Origin: SZUA-76 sp945787585
GTDB lineage: Bacteria > Pseudomonadota > Gammaproteobacteria > SZUA-140
Length of the DNA: 64,000 nucleotides
Direction: 5' to 3'
NCBI GenBank assembly: GCA_947258425.1
Contig: CAMYIG010000049.1
Span: 4,022 to 68,021, forward strand
Both the position numbers and the translations under genes were made by a program. The notes beneath the pieces are model-generated. The model saw only the letters and a program-made list of their open reading frames with translations. It was not told where the DNA came from and searched no databases. Positions 36,237-46,046 of this stretch are shown piece after piece. Position 1 is the first letter of the stretch, and every line of letters begins with the position of its first letter.

Positions 36237-37316
36237 CTACCCGTTCAACGCTGCGACAATTGCATCGCCCATCTCACTGGTAGAGACCTTACGCGAACCT
36301 TCGGTATAGATATCCGCCGTTCGCAGACCAGCGTCCAGCACACTATTCACAGCGACTTCAATGCGCTCCGCCATCGCTGCCTGGTCAAGCGAATAACGCA
36401 GTAACATCGCCACCGATAGAATCGTCGCAAGCGGATTGGCAATCCCCTGCCCCGCAATATCCGGTGCAGACCCGTGAATCGGTTCATACATCCCTTTACC
36501 ATTGGCATCCAGTGATGCCGACGGCAACATGCCAATCGAGCCGGTTAACATCGCGGCGCAATCAGACAGAATGTCACCAAACATGTTGGTCGTGACCATC
36601 ACATCGAACTGCTTCGGTGCACGCACCAGCTGCATCGCCGCATTATCGACATACATATGACTCAGCTCAATCTCAGGGTAATCCTTCGCCACGCGGATCA
36701 TCACCTCACGCCACAGCTCTGTACACTCCAGCACGTTGGCTTTATCGACCGAGCAGACACGCTTATCGCGCTTCATTGCAATCTCAAACGCGGAACGGCC
36801 AATGCGTTCGATCTCGGACTCCTTATAGATAAGCGTATTGAACCCCTGCTTCTCACCATTCTCAAGGGTTCGCACGCCGCGCGGCTGACCAAAATAGATC
36901 CCGCCGGTGAGTTCACGCACGATCATAATATCAAGCCCTGAGACCACTTCCGGTTTCAAGCTTGAGGCGTCGGCCAGTTGTGGGTAGAGAATCGCAGGGC
37001 GCAGATTCGAAAAGAGCTCCAGATTGGCACGCAGCCCCAGCAACCCCTTCTCCGGACGCACCGCAATATCTAAAGATTCCCATTTGTGGCCACCGACGGC
37101 CCCCAGCAAAATGGCATCACACGCCTTCGCTTTTGCTAACGTCTCATCCGGCAACGGATGACCGGCTGCATCATAGGCTGCCCCGCCGACCAATCCATGA
37201 TCGAGTTCGATCGCAAGACCATGCTTGCGCTGCAACGTCTCCAGCACCTTCACTGCTTCCGCAACAATCTCCGGCCCAATGCCGTCCCCAGGTAAAACCA
37301 ATATTTTTTTTGTCAT
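36237..37316 (-). CDS. leuB: 3-Isopropylmalate dehydrogenase
   Basis: A 359-residue NAD-dependent enzyme of leucine synthesis. LPGDGIGPEIVAEAVKVL opens the protein. LRANLELFSNLRPA contains the substrate-binding arginines. VDKANVLECTELWREV and the metal-binding NMFGDILSDCAAMLTGSIGMLPSAS are intact, and EPIHGSAPDIAGQGIANPLATI is the cofactor site. It follows leuD by 28 bases. Confidence 0.97.
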   Translation of the reverse strand: MTKKILVLPGDGIGPEIVAEAVKVLETLQRKHGLAIELDHGLVGGAAYDAAGHPLPDETLAKAKACDAILLGAVGGHKWESLDIAVRPEKGLLGLRANLELFSNLRPAILYPQLADASSLKPEVVSGLDIMIVRELTGGIYFGQPRGVRTLENGEKQGFNTLIYKESEIERIGRSAFEIAMKRDKRVCSVDKANVLECTELWREVMIRVAKDYPEIELSHMYVDNAAMQLVRAPKQFDVMVTTNMFGDILSDCAAMLTGSIGMLPSASLDANGKGMYEPIHGSAPDIAGQGIANPLATILSVAMLLRYSLDQAAMAERIEVAVNSVLDAGLRTADIYTEGSRKVSTSEMGDAIVAALNG

Positions 37317-37344
37317 TTCTACTCTTCCACGCTATCGATATGTT

Positions 37345-37986
37345 TCAGGAGACAAACAGCCACGGTGCATCCTGTTTTCGTTTCGTCTCATAGGCCGTGA
37401 CCGCATCAGCATGTTGCAGGCTAAGTCCAATCTCATCCAGACCCTGTAGCAGACATTCCTTTCGAAAATTATCGATCTCGAAATGCATCGTCTCACCACT
37501 CGGCAAGGTAACATGTTGAGCCGCCAAATCAACCTGTAAATGATAACCCGGGTTAGCCTCAATCTCTTTGAAGATACGCTCAACCTCATCGGCCGCAAGC
37601 ACAAACGGCAGCACACCATTCTTAAAACAGTTGTTATAAAAGATGTCCGCAAAGCTCGGCGCGATCACCACACGAATGCCGTAATCGAGCAGTGCCCACA
37701 CGGCATGCTCTCGCGAAGAGCCACAGCCGAAGTTATCGCGCGCGATCAAAATCTGCGCACCGCTATAACGCGGCTGGTTCAGCACAAAGTCCGCGTTCAA
37801 TGGTCGGTCGCTGCTATCCTGATCCGGCTCACCAAGATCAAGGTAGCGCCATTCATCAAACAGGTTCGGCCCAAAGCCACTGCGTTTGACCGACTTCAGA
37901 AACTGCTTCGGAATGATCGCATCGGTATCGACATTGGCGCGATCCAACGGCACTACCAATCCATCTAATGTTGTGAATGCATCCAT
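37345..37986 (-). CDS. leuD: 3-Isopropylmalate dehydratase small subunit
   Basis: A 213-residue swivel-domain subunit that pairs with LeuC. NVDTDAIIPKQFLKSVKR is near the N-terminus, and NFGCGSSREHAVWALLDYGIRVVIAPSFADIFYNNCFKNG is the invariant core. The length matches E. coli LeuD (201). It starts 2 bases after the leuC stop. Confidence 0.97.
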   Translation of the reverse strand: MDAFTTLDGLVVPLDRANVDTDAIIPKQFLKSVKRSGFGPNLFDEWRYLDLGEPDQDSSDRPLNADFVLNQPRYSGAQILIARDNFGCGSSREHAVWALLDYGIRVVIAPSFADIFYNNCFKNGVLPFVLAADEVERIFKEIEANPGYHLQVDLAAQHVTLPSGETMHFEIDNFRKECLLQGLDEIGLSLQHADAVTAYETKRKQDAPWLFVS

Positions 37987-37988
37987 CG

Positions 37989-39407
37989 TTACACCCCCCT
38001 CTGGTTATCTTTTGTGACATCAACAAAGTGACCCGCAATCGCCGCTGCCGCAGCCATCGCCGGACTCACCAGATGGGTACGCCCCCCCTGCCCCTGCCTG
38101 CCCTCGAAATTACGGTTCGAGGTCGAGGCACAGTGCTCGCCCGACTCCAGACGATCAGCGTTCATCGCCAAACACATCGAACAACCCGGCTCGCGCCACT
38201 CGAAACCGGCGTCGATAAAGAGTTTATCCAGCCCTTCCGCTTCGGCCTGACGCTTCACCAGACCAGAGCCAGGCACCACCAGGGCCTGATTGATCGTGGC
38301 GGCGACCTTACGCCCGTTGATCACCGCCGCTGCATCACGCAGATCTTCAATGCGTGAATTGGTGCATGAACCAATGAAGACCTTATCAAGCTGAATGTCG
38401 CTAATCGCCTGCCCACCTGCCAGCCCCATATATTTCAGTGCGCGTTCGATGTTGCCGCGCTTCACACTATCCACTTCATCTTCGGGACGTGGCACATGGC
38501 CATCGACCGGCAACACCATCTCCGGCGAAGTACCCCAGGTCACCTGCGGTTCAATCGTCGCACCATCAATGGTGACAATACGATCAAACTCAGCGCCGTC
38601 ATCACTGTGCAGATCGGCCCATGCCGCCTTCGCTTGCTCCCACTGCTCACCCTTCGGCGCGTAAGTGCGGCCGCGCACATATTCGATGGTCTTCTCATCA
38701 ACCGCGACCATGCCGGCGCGCGCGCCCGCTTCAATTGTCATGTTGCAGAGCGTCATGCGTCCTTCGATGGAGAGTGCGCGCACCGCCTCGCCACCAAATT
38801 CGATCGCATAGCCGGTGCCACCGGCCGTGCCGATTTCACCGATCACCGCCAGCGCCATATCTTTGGCCGACACTCCCGGGCGCAGCTTGCCATCAATCTT
38901 CACTAGCATGTTTTTCGACTTCTGCTGAATCAGGCACTGCGTCGCCAGCACATGTTCAACTTCGGAGGTACCGATGCCAAACGCAAGCGCACCCAGCGCA
39001 CCGTGGGTCGAGGTGTGGGAGTCACCACACACCACCGTCATCCCCGGCAAGGTCGCGCCCGATTCCGGCCCGACGACATGGACGATGCCCTGACGTGGAT
39101 CATCCATCTTGAATTCAGTCAGGCCAAACTCGACACAATTACTATCCAGCGTCTCGACCTGTATTCGTGCCACTGGATCACTAATACCTACTGAGCGATC
39201 GGTGGTCGGCACATTATGATCAGGCACTGCCAGCACTGAATCGATCCGCCACGGTTTACGTCCCGCCATGCGCAGTCCTTCAAACGCCTGTGGCGAGGTG
39301 ACTTCATGCACCAGATGCCTATCTATATAGAGGACGCTGGCGCCTTCAGCAGTGGTTCTCACTTGATGTGAATTCCACAGTTTGTCATATAAAGTACTAT
39401 TTGACAT
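37989..39407 (-). CDS. leuC: 3-Isopropylmalate dehydratase large subunit
   Basis: A 472-residue aconitase-family subunit holding the 4Fe-4S cluster. The ATG at 39407 has GGGAGGAAAC just upstream, so I prefer it to the in-frame start at 39422. Cluster cysteines are in FIGSCTNSRIEDLRDAA and EPGCSMCLAMN. CGDSHTSTHGALGALAFGIGTSEVEHVLATQ is a conserved block. It is the first gene of leuCDB-asd. No leuA is nearby, and I see no leucine-rich leader peptide in front. Confidence 0.97.
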   Translation of the reverse strand: MSNSTLYDKLWNSHQVRTTAEGASVLYIDRHLVHEVTSPQAFEGLRMAGRKPWRIDSVLAVPDHNVPTTDRSVGISDPVARIQVETLDSNCVEFGLTEFKMDDPRQGIVHVVGPESGATLPGMTVVCGDSHTSTHGALGALAFGIGTSEVEHVLATQCLIQQKSKNMLVKIDGKLRPGVSAKDMALAVIGEIGTAGGTGYAIEFGGEAVRALSIEGRMTLCNMTIEAGARAGMVAVDEKTIEYVRGRTYAPKGEQWEQAKAAWADLHSDDGAEFDRIVTIDGATIEPQVTWGTSPEMVLPVDGHVPRPEDEVDSVKRGNIERALKYMGLAGGQAISDIQLDKVFIGSCTNSRIEDLRDAAAVINGRKVAATINQALVVPGSGLVKRQAEAEGLDKLFIDAGFEWREPGCSMCLAMNADRLESGEHCASTSNRNFEGRQGQGGRTHLVSPAMAAAAAIAGHFVDVTKDNQRGV

Positions 39408-39516
39408 TAAGTTTCCTCCCAATTAACAATCGCTTTGACTATCTTGTTCTGACCAATATGCAGGCAATATACGCCGATCTCTATCATTAATCTAATTCAT
39501 CTTTTTCATCTATTGC

Positions 39517-39531
39517 ATTCCTTAAAGGAAT
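39517..39531. promoter_or_regulatory. Candidate LysR-type operator
   Basis: ATTCCTT-A-AAGGAAT is a perfect 7-base palindrome with a single central base. It contains the T-N11-A pattern of LysR-type sites (T39518 to A39530). It lies 16 bases before the LysR-type gene and 110 bases before leuC on the other strand, fitting autoregulation and/or control of leuCDB. Confidence 0.55.
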
Positions 39532-39546
39532 AGATATGATGACCCC

Positions 39547-40449
39547 ATGAACATTTCAGATCTAAAGGCGTTTGTCTGCGTCGCCGAACAGCACTCATTT
39601 TCACACGCCGCAGAAAGGCTACACCTGACTCAGCCCGCCATTAGCAAACGGGTGGCCGCACTGGAAAACTCACTCGGTACCCGGCTTTTTGACCGCATTG
39701 GACGATCAGTAAAACTCACCACTGCCGGCAGCGCACTGCTGACGCATGCACAGAAAATCCTGCTCGCCGTTGAGGATAGTCGCCGCGCCATCCACAATCT
39801 ATCGGGTGAGGTCAGCGGCCAATTGAGCATCGGCACCAGCCATCACATAGGGTTGCACCGCCTGCCGACCGTACTAAAGGCATTCAGCCAGAAATTTACC
39901 AAGGTGCAACTTGACCTCCATTTTCTCGACTCAGAGGCCGCCTGCACCAGTGTTGAACATGGCGAACTCGAATTGGCGGTGGTGACACTACCGCCCTTCG
40001 GTGACAGCCCGTTAACCATGATCCCAGTCTGGCAAGACCCACTGGTACTGGTCACCGCACATGACCATCCCCTTTGCGCGCTCAAGCAGATTACGCCCGC
40101 ACAACTAACCCGGTACGCCGCCATTCTCCCTTCGCACGGCACCTTTACCCGAGATTTAATCGATCATCATTTCAAAAAACAGCGCCATGCACTCAACGTG
40201 CGACTTGAAACCAATTACCTTGAAACCATCAAAATGCTGGTCTCCATTGGCCAGGGATGGAGCGTACTACCAGAGACGCTGGTCGATGAGAGTCTGTACG
40301 CCCACCACGGCTATTTTTCAGCGAAAAGGATGCTCGGCATCGTGCACCACCCCAAGCGCACCCTTTCTAATGCGGCGCAGGCATTTATTAAATGTTGTGG
40401 CGCCGCACATCTTGCAATACAAAATAGCCCGCTTAGCCCCCCCGAATAA
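39547..40449 (+). CDS. LysR-family transcriptional regulator
   Basis: A 300-residue regulator. Residues 1-60 form the winged helix-turn-helix (FVCVAEQHSFSHAAERLHLTQPAISKRVAALE, then TRLFDR). Residues about 90-290 are the periplasmic-binding-like effector domain (GQLSIGTSHHIGLHRLPTVL). Divergent from leuC with a 139-base shared control region, it probably regulates the leucine operon in response to a pathway intermediate. That is inference from position; it is not LeuO by sequence. Confidence 0.9.
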   Translation: MNISDLKAFVCVAEQHSFSHAAERLHLTQPAISKRVAALENSLGTRLFDRIGRSVKLTTAGSALLTHAQKILLAVEDSRRAIHNLSGEVSGQLSIGTSHHIGLHRLPTVLKAFSQKFTKVQLDLHFLDSEAACTSVEHGELELAVVTLPPFGDSPLTMIPVWQDPLVLVTAHDHPLCALKQITPAQLTRYAAILPSHGTFTRDLIDHHFKKQRHALNVRLETNYLETIKMLVSIGQGWSVLPETLVDESLYAHHGYFSAKRMLGIVHHPKRTLSNAAQAFIKCCGAAHLAIQNSPLSPPE

Positions 40450-40517
40450 AGCCTCGAATAAATTGGGGAGTTTAGGTAGGATAGCGACTTCGTTTCAATC
40501 AGGTTTCAGTGACAGGC

Positions 40518-41378
40518 ATGAGCGCAAAAATCATCGATGGCAAGGCGATCGCCAGCCAGATTCGTCAAAACGTCAAACAGCGCGTTGGTAAGCGCCTCGC
40601 CGAGGGAATCCGCGCCCCGGGGCTCGCCGTCATTCTGGTTGGTCAGGATCCGGCCTCAGAGGTCTACGTCAACAGTAAACGTAAAGACTGCGCCGAGGTT
40701 GGCTTTGTGTCGAAATCGCATGACCTGCCGGAAGACACCACACAGGCGGCACTGCTGGCGCTTATCGAGCAGCTCAATGTTGACGATCAGATCGACGGCA
40801 TTCTGGTGCAACTGCCACTGCCCAAACATATCGACCCCAAAACGGTTATTGAAACGATCCACCCGAATAAAGACGTCGATGGCTTTCATCCCTACAATAT
40901 CGGTCGTCTGACGCAACGCACCCCATTGCTTCGCCCCTGCACCCCCTACGGCATCATGACCTTGCTCGAGCATACCGGTGCAAAGATACAGGGGATGGAA
41001 GCGGTGGTGGTCGGCGCCTCCAATATCGTCGGCCGCCCGATGGGGCTGGAGTTACTGCTCGCAGGCTGCACCGTCACTACCTGTCATCGCTTCACTAAAA
41101 ACACCCATGAACATGTCTCACGCGCCGACATTGTCGTGGTCGCGGTGGGCAAACCCGGCATCGTGAAAGGTGAATGGATTAAGTCTGGTGCAATCGTGAT
41201 TGATGTCGGCATCAATCGTAACGAAAGCGGTAAGCTGATCGGTGATGTCGATTATGACGCCGCGGCCAAACGTGCCAGCTGGATTACCCCAGTGCCCGGC
41301 GGGGTCGGCCCGATGACCCGCGCAACGCTACTGCAAAACACACTTTACGCGGCAGAAAGCCTGCATCTTGACGATTAA
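40518..41378 (+). CDS. folD: Bifunctional methylene-tetrahydrofolate dehydrogenase/cyclohydrolase
   Basis: A 286-residue folate enzyme. I start at the ATG at 40518 (MSAKIIDGKAIA), as in E. coli, not the GTG at 40509. The catalytic lysine is K54 in VNSKRKDCAEVG. QLPLPKHID, DVDGFHPYNIGRL and PCTPYGIM are the family motifs. The NADP site is VVGASNIVGRPMG, and the C-terminal signature is TPVPGGVGPMTRATLLQNT. It converts the methylene-THF made by GlyA to formyl-THF. Confidence 0.97.
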   Translation: MSAKIIDGKAIASQIRQNVKQRVGKRLAEGIRAPGLAVILVGQDPASEVYVNSKRKDCAEVGFVSKSHDLPEDTTQAALLALIEQLNVDDQIDGILVQLPLPKHIDPKTVIETIHPNKDVDGFHPYNIGRLTQRTPLLRPCTPYGIMTLLEHTGAKIQGMEAVVVGASNIVGRPMGLELLLAGCTVTTCHRFTKNTHEHVSRADIVVVAVGKPGIVKGEWIKSGAIVIDVGINRNESGKLIGDVDYDAAAKRASWITPVPGGVGPMTRATLLQNTLYAAESLHLDD

Positions 41379-41484
41379 CGCAGCTAGCCCTTCTCGGCTA
41401 TAATCGGCACATCAAATTTGAATCGCGGAGCTTCCCCAATGGTGAGTCCGCCTCAACATCCAGCACACAAGGACGCCACACGGC

Positions 41485-43173
41485 ATGAGCGACATTGAAT
41501 CAAAGCCATCCAATTTCATCCGTCACATCATCGATGAAGACCTAAAAAATAATAAAAACGGCGGACGCGTCGCGACCCGTTTCCCACCTGAACCTAACGG
41601 TTATCTGCATATCGGTCATGCCAAATCAATCCTGTTGAACTTTGGTCTTGCGGAAGATTACAACGGCAGCTGCAACCTCCGCTTTGATGACACCAACCCG
41701 CATAAAGAGAACATCGAATTCGTTGAGGCGATCAAACAAGACGTTGCATGGCTCGGTTGTGACTGGGGCGACAAGGTCTATTTTTCGTCCGACTATTTTG
41801 ATGCACTGTATGACTTCGCCGTAGAGCTGATCAAAAAAGAGAAGGCTTACGTCTGTGATCTCAACGCCGAAGAGATGCGCGCCTATCGCGGCACCCTGAC
41901 CGAAGCGGGCAAAGACAGCCCCTATCGTGAACGCACCGTTGCAGAAAATATAGATCTGTTTGCCCGCATGAAAGCGGGTGAATTTGAAGACGGCAGCAAA
42001 GTACTGCGGGCGAAGATCGATATGGCCTCACCCAACATCAACATGCGAGACCCCACGCTCTATCGGATTCGCCACGGTGTGGTACACCACCAGACCGGCG
42101 CTGCGTGGTGTCTCTATCCCATGTATGACTTCACCCACTGTATTTCTGATGCACTGGAAGGCATCACCCACTCGGTCTGTACACTCGAATTCGAAGATCA
42201 CCGCCCACTTTATAACTGGTTTTTAGACACGCTCGAAACAGAAAACCACCCACAGCAGATCGAGTTTTCACGCCTCAACCTTGAACACACGGTGACCAGC
42301 AAACGTAAACTGACCGAGCTGGTTGAACATGGCCATGTCGAAGGGTGGGATGACCCCCGCATGCCGACCATCGCCGGGTTGCGTCGTCGCGGCTGCACCC
42401 CTGCTGCGCTGCGTGAGTTTTGCCAGCGCATCGGCGTCACCAAATCTGAAAATGTGGTTGAGATGGCCGTATTAGAAGGCTGTATTCGGGACGACCTCAA
42501 CAAAAATGCACCGCGCCGCATGGCGGTATTGCATCCGTTAAAGGTAGTGATCACCAACTATCCTGAAGATCAATTCGAAGAATTAGAAGCGGCCAATCAT
42601 CCGCAGGATGAAAGCTATGGCATGCGCAAACTACCGTTTGGACGTGAACTCTATATCGATCAGGAAGACTTCAAAGAGGTTCCGCCAAAGAAATATAAAC
42701 GACTCATTCCCGGCGGTGAAGTACGGCTACGAAACGCTTATGTTATCCGCTGTGACGAAGTGATTAAAGACGCTGATGATAACGTCATCGAGCTTCATTG
42801 CACCTATGATGCTGATACTCACGGAAAGAATCCTGAAGGGCGCAAGGTCAAGGGCGTGATTCACTGGGTGTCTGCAAAACATGCGATCGAAGCCGAAGTA
42901 CGCCTTTACGACCGGTTGTTTAATCACCCCACCCCGGACAATAGCAAAGATGGCAAAACGTATATCAATCACCTCAACCCGCAGTCACTGCTGACACTTA
43001 CAAACTGCTATCTCGAACCAACACTGGCTGAGGCCACTGCGGGTGAACAGTTCCAGTTTGAACGTGAGGGCTACTATTGCCTTGATCCGATGGATCAGGC
43101 CGGTAACAAACCGGTCTACAACCGTACGGTGACATTACGGGATACGTGGGCGAAAATAGAAAAAGGTCAATAA
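41485..43173 (+). CDS. glnS: Glutaminyl-tRNA synthetase
   Basis: A 562-residue class I synthetase. HIGH is residues 42-45 in PPEPNGYLHIGHAKS. The second signature appears as VTSKRKL near residue 270, matching the GlnRS VMSKRKL. LRFDDTNPHKE and GWDDPRMPTIAGLRRRG are characteristic. The C-terminal anticodon-binding barrels are complete (LDPMDQAGNKPVYNRTVTLRD). Presence of GlnRS supports a gammaproteobacterial origin. Confidence 0.97.
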   Translation: MSDIESKPSNFIRHIIDEDLKNNKNGGRVATRFPPEPNGYLHIGHAKSILLNFGLAEDYNGSCNLRFDDTNPHKENIEFVEAIKQDVAWLGCDWGDKVYFSSDYFDALYDFAVELIKKEKAYVCDLNAEEMRAYRGTLTEAGKDSPYRERTVAENIDLFARMKAGEFEDGSKVLRAKIDMASPNINMRDPTLYRIRHGVVHHQTGAAWCLYPMYDFTHCISDALEGITHSVCTLEFEDHRPLYNWFLDTLETENHPQQIEFSRLNLEHTVTSKRKLTELVEHGHVEGWDDPRMPTIAGLRRRGCTPAALREFCQRIGVTKSENVVEMAVLEGCIRDDLNKNAPRRMAVLHPLKVVITNYPEDQFEELEAANHPQDESYGMRKLPFGRELYIDQEDFKEVPPKKYKRLIPGGEVRLRNAYVIRCDEVIKDADDNVIELHCTYDADTHGKNPEGRKVKGVIHWVSAKHAIEAEVRLYDRLFNHPTPDNSKDGKTYINHLNPQSLLTLTNCYLEPTLAEATAGEQFQFEREGYYCLDPMDQAGNKPVYNRTVTLRDTWAKIEKGQ

Positions 43174-43183
43174 ACACGTAAGC

Positions 43184-43207
43184 GGTCCGACCCGGTTCGG
43201 TCAGACC
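43184..43207. terminator. Hairpin after glnS
   Basis: GGTCcGACC (43184-43192) pairs with GGTCaGACC (43199-43207) around CGGTTC, with one central mismatch, 10 bases after the glnS stop. No T-run follows, so the terminator role rests on position. Confidence 0.4.
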
Positions 43208-43226
43208 TGGCTAGCAGTCGATAACG

Positions 43227-43400
43227 CTATACTCGAAACTGCTTCACCAATGCTTCCAGTCGCGCAGTGAGACTCAGCATCTCACTGCTGGCCGCTGCCG
43301 TGCGCTACACACCCTGTGCTGTTTGCACGGAAGAGTTTTGAATTATCGTTATAATCTCTTCAGCAACTGCTCGTTGCTGTTCTGAGGCAGAGGCGATCCC
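43227..43400 (-). pseudogene. C-terminal remnant of a methyl-accepting chemotaxis protein
   Basis: Reading the minus strand from 43400 to 43227 gives GIASASEQQRAVAEEIITI, then IQNSSVQTAQGV, an in-frame TAG, then RTAAASSEMLSLTARLEALVKQF and the stop. This is the recognisable distal end of a chemoreceptor signalling domain, including the usual final LEALVKQFRV. No preceding receptor sequence is found upstream on the minus strand, so it is a decayed fragment. It marks the boundary between glnS and the accessory module and is not a copy of the receptor at the window end, whose C-terminus differs. Confidence 0.75.
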
Positions 43401-44131
43401 GTATCCACCTTAACTGTATCTCTGTAGTTGATATAGTGTGCCAATCAATCTTGATGCCTAACACCGTAGCAGAATGTTTTTGCCCTTTCATTGCAACCAT
43501 CATCGAATTATCGACAGACATCGTGCCGCTATACCGTTTAGACTTAACGCAACCCAATACCACCTCTGATGAAGAACGCAATTTACATTATTAAAGAACA
43601 TATTGCCTCAACCAAACCAATCAGACTGATACGAACAGACTTATCACTACAGGCGAAACCATGCAAGCATGAGTTAATACTTCATAAAACGCTTAGCAAA
43701 ATACATTATCCTATTTAAAGTATCAGTCTCGTTTGTGATGTAGTTCTCAATAATAGATTTGAAATACCAGCATAGTTTCGCCATCGCATTATTGCCTTAA
43801 TTGAGAGAACTATTTATGCAAACAAGGACAACATGCCCGACATCACAGTCAAGCAAGAAGTCAGTTGAATTATTTTGTCTAACCAATAATGTTTCCGTCA
43901 AAAAATTGAACATTGTTTACACGCATGCAGACCCATTACCCGCACCACCAACCACGATGGTCACTCCATTGTTAAATGCCGCTCAGGCAGCGCCATCTCC
44001 ATCCCATTAAATACCAGTGGTCCCTGCATTGCATAGGCATCTTATTGAAGATGCGCATACAAAAATGGACCTGAAAAACGAATTTATTACGTTTACGCCA
44101 AACAATCGCCCACATAAATAAGTTGTAAATT
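43401..44131. other. Gene-poor region before the duplicated module
   Basis: About 730 AT-rich bases with no gene I can support. Short open frames exist on both strands (for example 43360-43581 minus and 43801-44010 plus), but they lack ribosome sites and recognisable motifs. The stretch looks like decayed sequence leading into the accessory region and must contain the promoter of the next gene. Confidence 0.5.
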
Positions 44132-44850
44132 ATGACAATGCAAAAACAAATTTTGAAAAACAATTACCGTTCAACCATCGCTCGCAAGCTTTTCACTACG
44201 AAAATACTCTGGTTGTGTTCACTCTTTATGGTAAGTCTTTTCAATGTGTCAGCGGCCACCGCTATCACTAGCATCACGCCCATTGCTAACCCCTCTGATG
44301 ATGCCCGTGAGGCGATGTCGACTGGAAATGTGGATCTTTTGAGCCGTAACCTCCCCATTAGTTTTGATGATAACGGTAATGGAGATCAACGCATTGGGCT
44401 ACGTTTTGCGGTCAATATCCCCAGCAATAGAACTATCACCAGAGCCTATATACAGTTTACAGCCGATAAGGCCTCAAGCGGCTCATCAAACCTCTACATA
44501 AATGCTGAATACCGCAACGATGCAGCACCCTTTGCCAGCAATGCCCTGGATATCTCATCACGACCCCTGACGCCTTCAACGATTAATTGGACACCCCACT
44601 CCTGGAATACCGTGGGTCACAACGGCTTTTCCGAACGCACCCCCGACCTCAGCGCGCTGATACAGGAAGTCATCAATTTAGAAAACTGGCAGGCGAATAA
44701 TCATATTGCATTTATCATCTATGGCAGTGGCACACGCACCGCAAAATCTTATGATGGTACGCTCGCCAGTTACGGTTCTACTGCACTCGCGCCTCAGCTA
44801 CACATTGAATACAGTGAAAATAGCGCGCCCGAACCTGCGCCAACCCCCGT

Positions 44851-44949
44851 TGACCACCTCCCCGTCGCCAATGCGGATACGCTGACCACCGCCGAAGACA
44901 CAACGGCCACCCTTAACGTACTCAGCAACGACACCGGCCTCGAAGACGG
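44851..44949. repeat. 99-bp perfect direct repeat, copy 1
   Basis: Starts TGACCACCTC and ends CGAAGACGG. Identical, base for base, to 45948-46046. It encodes the first part of a cadherin-like repeat. The frame breaks immediately after its last base. Confidence 0.9.
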
Positions 44950-45947
44950 ACTTACACCCCGGCCAGTGGCTTTTCAGGCACGGATACTTTTCAATACCAC
45001 ATCACTGATGCCGATGGGGATACCAGCAGCGCAGGGGTAAGTGTCACCGTGAATAGCACAACACTTTTTCAACTCCCTCCCATCATCGTGAGTGATGACG
45101 TCGAAGAAACCATGTCCACCGGTCAAATGGATCTGAGCAGCCAAAACCTTCAACTGACTTATGACGCAAGCGTCGGTGGTCAACGCGTCGGCTTACGCTT
45201 CGCACTCAATATCCCCAGCGATAGCGTTATCACTAATGCCTACATTCAATTCACGGCTGATAAAACCTCCAGTGGCGATAGCAATCTTTACATCTTTGCC
45301 GAACATAATGTCAATGCCGCGCCATTTTCCAGTAATTACCTCGACGTCTCATCTCGACCGGCCACTGCCTCAACTGTCTACTGGTCACCACTCCCCTGGA
45401 ATACCGTGGGGCACAACGGCTTTAATGAGCGCACACCCGACCTCAGCACACTGATACAAGAAGTGATCGAGCTAGAAAACTGGCAGGCTAACAATCATAT
45501 TGCCTTTATCATGTACGGCAGCGGTACACGTACTGCAAAATCCTATGATGGCACGCTTGCCAGTTACGGCTCGACCGATCTCGCGCCACAACTGCACGTT
45601 GAATTCGCCGCCAATAGTGCGCCAGCGCCCGAACCCACACCGGCACCCGATCCTGAACCGACGCCCGTCGACCACCTCCCCGCCGCCAATGCGGATACGC
45701 TGACCACCGCCGAAGACACCGCCGCCACTGTGAATGTACTGAGCAACGACACCGGCCTTGAAGACGGTGGCATCGTCGTCACCTTGAGTGCAGCGCCGAC
45801 CAACGGCACTGTCACCGTCGGGTCGAATGGCGCGCTGACCTACACCCCCAACAGTGGCTATGCCGGAGCGGATACTTTTCAGTATCAAATCACCGATGCC
45901 GATGGTGATACGAGCAGTGCCAATGTCAGCGTAACGGTCGTCCCCAC

Positions 45948-46046
45948 TGACCACCTCCCCGTCGCCAATGCGGATACGCTGACCACCGCCGAAGACACAA
46001 CGGCCACCCTTAACGTACTCAGCAACGACACCGGCCTCGAAGACGG
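45948..46046. repeat. 99-bp perfect direct repeat, copy 2
   Basis: Identical to 44851-44949, here followed by the intact remainder of the cadherin-like repeat (GGIVVTLSAAPTNGT). A third, diverged copy begins near 45668. Such near-identical internal repeats are prone to recombination and to assembly collapse. Confidence 0.9.

Noticed and set aside
43360..43581. Short minus-strand frame after glnS
   Set aside because: It overlaps the chemoreceptor remnant in another frame and shows no motif; probably decayed sequence.
43801..44010. 69-residue plus-strand frame before the first module
   Set aside because: No ribosome site, no homology that I can recognise, low-complexity tail; chance frame in AT-rich DNA.
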